Below, in pieces: positions 38,601 to 47,600 of a DNA stretch of 64,000 bases. The position numbers and the translations under genes were made by a program. Origin of the DNA: Salvator merianae. Taxonomy: Eukaryota; Chordata; Lepidosauria; Squamata; Teiidae. Numbering within the stretch: position 1 is the stretch's first letter; each line of letters starts with the position of its first letter. Below the pieces are notes generated by a model, which did not search any database, was not told the DNA's origin, and was given only the letters and a program-made list of their open reading frames with translations. The DNA lies in contig QVOM02000071.1 of the NCBI GenBank assembly GCA_003586115.2, positions 448,143-512,142 on the forward strand, read 5' to 3'.

Positions 38601-41600
38601 AGGCAATGACAAACCATGTCTGTATCTCTGCCAAGAAAACTGCACAGAGATGCCCATGGAGGCATGCATGCAATGAACCGGGAGTCATCCATAACTCAAT
38701 GGTACCCAACAACAAAAAAACATACTTTGGAAGAAATGTTCCCATTCCTAGCTCTGAGAAACAGGCGATACAGTACTGGATGAGCGTGATGCTTCTAATG
38801 ATACCCTGTGTCCATAAAGTGCTCTGGTATTCTAAACTGCTTCTCTAGCTTCTCTAGAATATTGTTTATAAATGGAGAAAAAGGATTATCTTGCTGCTAC
38901 TTAAAGAGCTTGATCGTTCATAATAAACCCAGACTACGAGTTCAGCATTAGGCATGTGCATCAAACAAATTGTATGGGCTTTGCAGCGTATGAACTCGCT
39001 AGAGAGGGCCAGGTTTTTAAGGCCCAACACCTAAAAGCCTGGCCCTTTACAGAAGTGAGAAGAGGGTGAGCACTGATGGAGATTATTGGTAGGACTCAGT
39101 TGCCCTGTCACTCTCCTTATTCCCTTTGCTTCCTTTTCTAGTTCACTTTGCAGCTGGTAGGTTCAGGGCCATGTGATCATCACTGTGATGTTACTATATG
39201 TCCAGGATTCCTGGGCCCTGTCCCTGGCTAGCAATAAGGGACAGACAAATGTACAAATTTGACTGGATCGCAGTGGATCACACTATGAGGCCCATGTGCC
39301 CCCTTCAGTTGTTGTGGGCTGGGAAAGGAAACAAGGGGACAGGACTGCCAACTTTAGCTAAAATCAGCCATCTAATCAGACTAATTTGGCCTTTTTCTAG
39401 CTTTTTCTATGCCTCGGATAATTAGACTGGCTGATTATGGAAGGGGAGTGAAGAGAGCAACTGAAGCAGGAAGGTCTAGTCTGTAATTTCTAGCACTCAC
39501 CTTCCTTTCACCTGTATAGATGTATTGAGACCTTACAAATCCAGCCCACTTGCTTTATATGCTTTAAATGACTTATGAACCCATTAAGTGCACATTCTAT
39601 CAATACAACATGGCTTGGGCAACTTCACAAGTTGGTATTAAATAGGAGGATTCTGACAAGAAGAATTATCATTTGTAACAGGGAGGGTTCTCATATAATT
39701 TATAGACCTCTGAAATTAGATTCTTCTTTCTGAGCATCTCAGGCCTCTAAATCTGTTTCTAGACCAGTTTCAAATTGTTGGATTTTGACTGTGTAATAAG
39801 AGTTGTTGGAATGGAGCCTGCAGAAATGGTGGTGTTCCACTAGGGGAGCTCATGAACCTTGTGTCAAATACATAGCTTATAGGTTTTACATGAAAACAGT
39901 TGTTTTGTGAGCTTTAAAGGCTACTTTTTGTTTGTTCTTGTTCTGCTCTTTGTTACGGCTGTAAGTGGGGGAAGTAGTGTTGGTTAACCCAGGAATTCTA
40001 TATTGGTAGGTAGAAAATATTTTTTTAATAAGTGATTTTGCAGTAACTAATCATGGGGCATGTTTCATTTGTGGAAGGTGATCCTAAATACCAAGAAGAA
40101 TAGGAGTTTCCTTCTTGCTGTTGTGGTCAGTTTCACTATTCTCTCTTCCCTTGGAATATAATTCCAGATTTTTTTCCTGCTTAGTCAGAAGAGGAGAGAT
40201 TTTCAAGGGTTTTCTTTGTGTCTTTCCTCTTAACTTGGAAAGAGACTTTAAATAAGAGCAAGATATTAGTGACAGGGAAACAAATGTTGATGGTCTGGGA
40301 ATGGAACAAAGGGCAGTTTTCATCAATGTGTAATTATGAAGTTAAATAGACATGTTACATAAAGCATAATGTGGAGGATGTTTGCATCTTGTTCGGCAGC
40401 AAGCTGAGAATCTTGCATAGATACCACAAGATGCAGAGACTTTGGAGCCAGTTCCAGTCAGGAGACTAAGACAGAAGGCAGGTGAAGCAAAATACCTGTT
40501 CCTGCTTGTTGTGGAGTGCCACAGGAAGGTGCAATGAACAGCACAGGAAAGTGCATTAGCTTAACATAACTACTACTATTGTCAGTACTTGTAAATAACT
40601 TCTGCATAGTGCTTCCTTTCTGTTAAAGACTGGCAAGACTACATATCCTAACATGTAAAGTTTAACCCAAAAGCAAAATAGTTCTGCAGAACCTATTCCT
40701 TGCATAAATCCAATGTAAGAAGGGTGTGATCTTTACAAATGTTTTGCAAGAATAGCGTCTTAATGTTTACTCAGCAATAAAAGATTTTATATCCTGATTC
40801 AGTCAGGTTTCAAAATGCTTTATAGTAAGGGAGGAAAATAAATACTTAAGCGTTTCCATCTGAGAGGCTAACTTAAGTTTTAGTTAAGAGAAGAGCATGG
40901 ATGTTATGTCTGAGGGGAGGGGTGGATTTAATTTTATATGCCTTATGGGTCTATTTGACTATAATAATGATAATAATGAATTTGAATTTATAGGATTTAT
41001 CACTCACTATTCATCAAAAGTTTTCAGAGCAGGTGACAAATGTAGAGGCTTCTTAACTAGGTATCAAAAATGCACAATGATGGTGCCCAGCCTACCTTAG
41101 AGAAGAAGTAATTTTACAGCCTGGAGGATACTAGCAGAAAGACCTTCTCACATATCATACCCTTGAACCTTGGAGAGTGGCAGCACTACCAGCAGGACCT
41201 CCCCTGCTGAACTTAATATCTGAACAGTTCTTCTCTTGTCTATAATTTACCTCAAACTAGGTGGGTGGGATTTTTCCAAAGAAATAGGTAATTAAAAGAG
41301 AACAGGAAGTACTTTCATCAATTGGAAGGAGCATACAGGGAAAGTCCTATGGGGCTGGATTTCTTTTCCTACTGTAAAATACTGTAGAACCAATTTTCTG
41401 ACTATGGATACAATTTTGTTTCTTTTCTTTCTAAGAAAAATTTGTACTGAGTTTGAAACCGTCGCATTACAAACGCTGGGTAAGTACAGTACATATTTAT
41501 TTGTAGCCAGTGGTGTCATATATTGATGACATCATTGATATACATAGTCTAAAACTGTCTTTGCTGAAGTATCTTTTTTAACCATACAAATAGAAACCAT

Positions 41601-44600
41601 TCAGTTGAAGATGTAGCGGTTTAATAAAAAAAACCTATTTGTTTACAAAATGTGTCTATATCTTAAGATTGGTGTCTCAGATTGCTTATTGTTACTTTGC
41701 AAAGACCTGGAAAACATAATGAGTAAGGACTGCATAAGCAAGGGACATCGGCCAAGAATACAAAAATCAGTTAGATACTGGCTGGTTAGCTCATTAGGTA
41801 TGTTATACAAGAATCTGAGTATAATAACTACTAGGCAATTCTTCACCATAAAATTTCTGTGTCATCCACCACTTGAATTGGGGAGGAGCGTTTTCAATGT
41901 AGGTTACAAAACCTGCGACCCTATAGATGATAGATCCAACTTAGACTGTATCCAACCAATTCCTGGAGAAGCACAGACTCAATGGGATATAGGTATTTGA
42001 AGTAAGTTAGTTCATTGTCTTCATAAGAATGCAGAAATTTGGGACTGGGGTCTTGAGATGGTGTTAGAAGACAAATCTATAAGCAGCTTGAAGAGAAGGC
42101 TGAACCAAGATCTAGTATTTTGTTACAGATTTAAAATACACGGTGCTCAAAACAATTAAAGGAACACTTAAATCACACATCAGATCTCAATGAATGACAG
42201 ATTCAAGTTAAAAATCTTTACTGATGTAAATTGTGTTATTTGTTGAGAACAAAACGACATATCAGTGGTTAATGGAAATCAAAATAATCAACCAATTGAG
42301 GGCTGGATTCCAAATCACCCCGAAAATCAAAGTGAAAAATTGAAATCACAGGAGGACCCAATTTGTAAGAATTTCATCACAGCAATTCATAATGTAACTC
42401 AGTAGTGTGTATGGCTCCCACATGCCTGTATGCACTCCCAACAACGTTTGGGCATGCTTCTGATGAGGTGGTGGATGGTGTCCTGCAGGATCCCCTCCCA
42501 GACCTGGATCAGGGTATCAATGAGCTCTTGGACAGTTTGTGGCGCTACTTGATAGCATCCAATGTCCCAGAGGTTCTCAATTGGATACAGGTCTGGGGAT
42601 TGTGAGGGCCAGTCAATGGCATCAATGCTTTTGTCATCCAAAAACTTCTTCCTACACACTCTAGCCACATGATGCCTGGCATTGTCCTGCACCAGGAGGA
42701 AACCAGTGCCCACTGTACCAGTGTAAGATTTGACAATGGTTCTGAGGATTTCATCCTTGTACTTAACACAGTCAGGGTACCATTGGCTATCATGCAGAAG
42801 TTTGTGTGACCCTCCAAGGATATGCCTCCCCAGACCATCCCTGACTTGCTACCAAACCAGTCATGCTGGATGATGTTGCACGCAGTGTAACGTTCACTAT
42901 GGCATCTCCAGACTCTTTCATGTCTGTCACATGTGCTCAGTGTGAACATGCTCTCAATCTGTGAACAGAACAGGACACCAGTACTGGTCCTGCTAATTCT
43001 GGTGTTCTCTGGTGAGTGCCAATCAAGCTGCATAGTGCTGGGCTGTCACACAGGTCCTACTACAGGACATCAGGTCCTTAGGCCACCCTCATGGAATCTG
43101 CTTCTGACAGTTTGGTCAGAAGCATGCACACTACTAGCCTGCTGGAGGTCATTTTATAGGGCTCTGGCAGTACTCATTCTGTTCCTCCTTGCACAAAGAA
43201 GCAGATACTGGTTTTGATGCTGGGTCGATGCCTTTCTATGACCCTGTCCAGCTCTCCTTGTGTAATGGCCCATGTCCTGGAATCTGCTCCATGCTCTTGA
43301 GACTGTGCTGGGAGACTCATCAAACCATCTTGTGATGGCAATATATAGATGTGCCATCCTGGAGGAACTGGACTACCTGTGCAACCTGAATTGGCTGCAG
43401 GTACTGCCTTATCCTATCAGTAGTGACAAGGACACTAGCAAAACTCAAAACTAGAGAAGAATCAGTCAGGAATGATAAGGAGAGAGTATTGTCTGTAGCT
43501 ACCACCTGCAAAACCATTCCCTTTTGCGGGGTTGTTTTGCTGGTACCCCATAAGTGCACCTGTAGTCGCTTTCAGTTGCACCAAAGGAGGTGAAATTGAT
43601 TCACAATCACTTATGTTTCTAACTGGACAGATTGATATGTGCTTGCCCACACGCTGAGGTCACAGGGGGAGTCTCTCCTGGTGGTCTCTTCCCCTGCATT
43701 AGTGCAGGGGATGGGGTGAGGGTGAGCGCTTTCTCTGTGGCTGCGCCCAGGTTGTGAAACAGAGATTCACCAGGTGCCATCCCTGTTTGGGTTTTGGCGC
43801 CTGGTAAAGACCTTTATCTTTGCCCAGGCATATGGTCCTTGACCCTCTGAGATGCCCCCTCATTGCTGCTGGACTGTTATATTGTTGGGTTATGGTGGTT
43901 TTGTGGTGGGGGCCATGAAATTTTTTTTATGATGTTTTTATAATGTTTTACAGTATTTTTGCTGTAATAGTTCTTATATGTTTTGTAAGTTTTTTTGTAT
44001 GTTTTATGATGTTTTACAATGTTTTTATGATGTTTTTATTATAATAGCTTTTTATATGGTTTTTGTAAGCCACCCTGGGACTCCTTGGTATAGGGCAGGG
44101 TAGAAATTGAATAAATAAATAAATAAATATCCCTGAAGTTAAAGTGACTTGGGGTTATACTGTGATGTTTAATTGTTTTGAGCAGTATATTACAAGTTAC
44201 AGTACAGTAAAATATAGGGGGGGGGGGAGTAGGAAAAACCAAAAAAAAGAGAAAGAAAAAAGTAATTTTTGATCTCCCTTTTCCTGCCTCCCCCTAAATA
44301 TTACAACTACTTGACTTCTTTTGGTAATTCAAATTTACTAATCATTTTCATTTTTTTTCTTTACACAAAAAGTCTATAAGGGTTCCCAATTTTTTTAAAA
44401 GAAAAAAGAACATTATTATTTTCTCTTTTATCAATCATAATTTATCTTTTTCTGCCAAGTATATCAGTTTCACTAGCCAGTCTTTCATGATCTGTAACAT
44501 GAATTCTTCCCTCCTTATACATATAGCAATCTTGCAGCTGTGTACAATAATGTATCCATCAACCCCAGAAGAGAAAATTCCAGTTTCAATTGTACATTAG

Positions 44601-47600
44601 TCTTTAGAGTCCTTTTATTATGTGTTGCAGTTTTGAAACAGATTAATCTGTCACCTCCACTTCTATTTGAGTTTCTTTCATCTCGCTTTCAACTTTTCTC
44701 AGGAACTCTCTTGCTTTTTGTACGAAGTTTAATCAAGCACTTTTTGCTTGAAAGCAAAGACCGCTCCTTCCAGTTCATCCCATCTAAATAGGGTCTTTCT
44801 CAGCTTGAGCTTCTCTGTTAAGAAAAATATTCCTTCTTGTGCAGTATTATAATAGGAAAATCTGCTGGATATTTAGTAATCTTTTCTCTAATATCTTCAT
44901 CAGGTTCCTCCAAAATTGCCTTGAGAACCCCAAAGAGAATTTGTTTCCTCACTGTTCTGTTAGGATATCAGATTATCCTAAACTTTTTCTGTCTCTTCAT
45001 TTGTAATCCCAATTTTATTTGTTTTTCCATTTTATCCTGAGCTTGTTTTACATCTCCAGCCCATTGCATTGCTGTTTCTTTAATTTTCTTAATCTCATTT
45101 TTAAGTCTTCCTTTAGCTCTGCCTTCAGTTTGTTTTTTTTAAAAAAAATAAGCTTTTCTTAATAGACAAAATAAATAATGTGATAATGAATAAAAACATG
45201 CAGGTGCTAATTGACTTATTTACATGTTATGAAACTACTAATATACAATCCGCCAGCATGTCCAGGAATAAGCATCAGATTGCTACCAGCACCTCCCCCA
45301 AATGCTTAATATTTACATGACAATACTTGAGAGTGGGGCTAAGATAAAGTAACACAATGTCAATATTATAAAGATATGTGCATAATCCCTTAGATACCAC
45401 TTTAACAAAGTGATTATATATTGTATGTTATATTCTTAAGCCATTGAGAAGTTATATTTTATCAGGTATGATAGCATTTGAGCTCTGCCTTCAGTCTTTG
45501 CATTTTAATTTTTATGTCTGAGAATTGTGACATGTAATTTCTCAGAGTTTCAAACATTTTTCTTGTTGTCATATTTATCTTTTCAGAGATAAGAAAAAAA
45601 CCAGCTTTCCTGGGTTAAAGTAAAAGATGGGTCTCTTTTTTCTGCAAACACCAAGATTTAGTTCTAATTCTCTTTCTTTAAATGCAATACATGACATTAT
45701 TATTGTTAGTCTTATCTTCTTCTTATAACATGTGCTCCAATCAACAATTTTCTCTTGAAGTAAACAAAGCACATTCCCACTGTCTTAGTCCCTGTGTCTA
45801 GGTAGTTCCATTAACTTCCAATGCAAATTCGTCACAAATGGAAAATTAAGTCTTTTCCTTTTTAGGTGAAAATTGTTTTACAGTCACCCTTATCCATTTT
45901 TAATTTTGTTACAGCAAGCTCTTGTTAAACTTTCTGCAGTTAAAATAAAATGAGATTTTTTTTGTGTAAGCTCTCTCTTCTCTTTTTTCTTCAATACCAA
46001 AAGGAAACAACTTACTGGGGGTATAGTTTAATCACCAAAAGGGAGACCTCTCTTTAGTTATAAAGTTGATGACCAGAATACTTTTTAAAAATGAGGATTT
46101 CACAGAATTAAGTGCCCCTTGTGGAGTTTGCCTGAGCAGCTGGGCAATGCTGGAAATCCTGCAGCTTTTTGCCACTACACTTGCAGTCAACTACAGGGGC
46201 TCCACAGTCTACTTGTGGGAAGCAGCAATCCAAAGTGCAAGTGGGTGATCCTGATACTCTCTCTTTATCCGGAGAGATCTTGATGGCTGGAAGTTATTTC
46301 CTTGTTGCCACTCGTTTGCTGAAGCTTTCTTAGGCAGAAGAGCGCTATTTGAGACATAAATCCACCATGCCATCGCACCTGGAAGTCCATGACCTACTGT
46401 TTTGCACAGTTTAGCCTTTATATCACTGTGTCATAGATTAATCATCTGGTATCTCTGAAGACCCACAGCTGTGGGGTATTGCCTTTCTTGAGCACCCTAA
46501 GCAACTGTCCACCCTAAAAGATTTGGGAACCAGGAGACTTCTTGCCTCTTCTTGTAACTAGAAAACAAGCACTGTAACATTGTCTCTATTTACTTAGAAC
46601 AAAAGGAGCTTGCAGAAAAAGAACTACAAAAATTGCAAAATGAAAAACAACAGATTGTCTCTGATTTAAACACCATGGAAAAATCTTATTTTGAGCTCTT
46701 CAAACGATTTGAAAAAAAGAAGGAGGCAATAAGGGAATTTCAAAAGGTGAGTAGGCGCATCTGCACTATCCTTGCCTGCCTTAAATTCTTCTGTTCCACT
46801 AAGCACTGTTGGAAGCTTCTTTGCCACCCCTTTATAATATTATGTGAAATCAATCTACTGCCCCTTCCTTACCTTTATCACAGCTGAAATTTTAACCATC
46901 AATAAATACATACACAAGTTTGAGCAAGAGTCTTTTCTTTGCCTGCACATCCTATAGCAGTTGTACATCAATGCTATCTATAAATTTCATCTGAAGCAAA
47001 ATGTTCACAAGTCCAAAACTGAGAGGAGAGGTTGGGGGGGGGGGGCATAAATAATTATCCAAGAACACCTGCTCCCAGCTGTTTGCAGCTCTTAGCAGCT
47101 ATCAGTGGTATTTTCTCTTATAGTCTATTTGGTCAAAGAAAGACTACCAAATAACTGAAGGAAAGATGCAGCCATAAGAGAAGTGTTCTAGTATTTTTAA
47201 GCATGAAAGATGATTGCAGTGGTATGTTCACAGATCAAGTTTTATTCTAATTGTAAAATATTGCAGAGGAGGACTTGCAGGATACAGATAGAGAAAGAGA
47301 TTGTATAGAAAAGTATTTAAAGGTCTCCAGTTGCTGAAGTGTCTGTCCCACTCTTTCTTTTGAATTGTTTTTGAGTTGCAATGTTTACTAGCACAGGTGA
47401 CACATGTGCTGTCAAGCTCATCTTTATTTCATATCAAGCAACATGACTTAAAAAAAACCCTGACAAGTAAGTATAATTTGCTCATGGCAGGTTTTTCTGA
47501 GATACATAATTTCAAACGTGTTGAAGTTCTTGTTTTTGACAGGCAAAACTGAGACATTGTGAGGAGGTCTTGATCTTATACCTGATCTTTTTTCCACCTT

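Larger units (their letters stand above)
42139..44188 (-). mobile_element. Tc1-like DNA transposon, interrupted
   Basis: The left terminus TACACGGTGCTCAAAACAAT (TA at 42137) and the right terminus, in inverse, ATACTGCTCAAAACAATTAA bound the element. A decayed transposase runs on the minus strand: [35 protein letters not shown] with the second catalytic Asp, and [17 protein letters not shown] with the final acidic residue of the DDE triad. The first catalytic region (VLFTD near 42975) is broken by a stop. An L2 tail inserted at 43639-44130 lies between the start of the transposase gene and its right end. Inactive. Confidence 0.9.

Noticed and set aside
38555..38732. A functional tRNA gene
   Set aside because: Only a B-box-like segment is visible and the rest fits a decayed tRNA-derived SINE.
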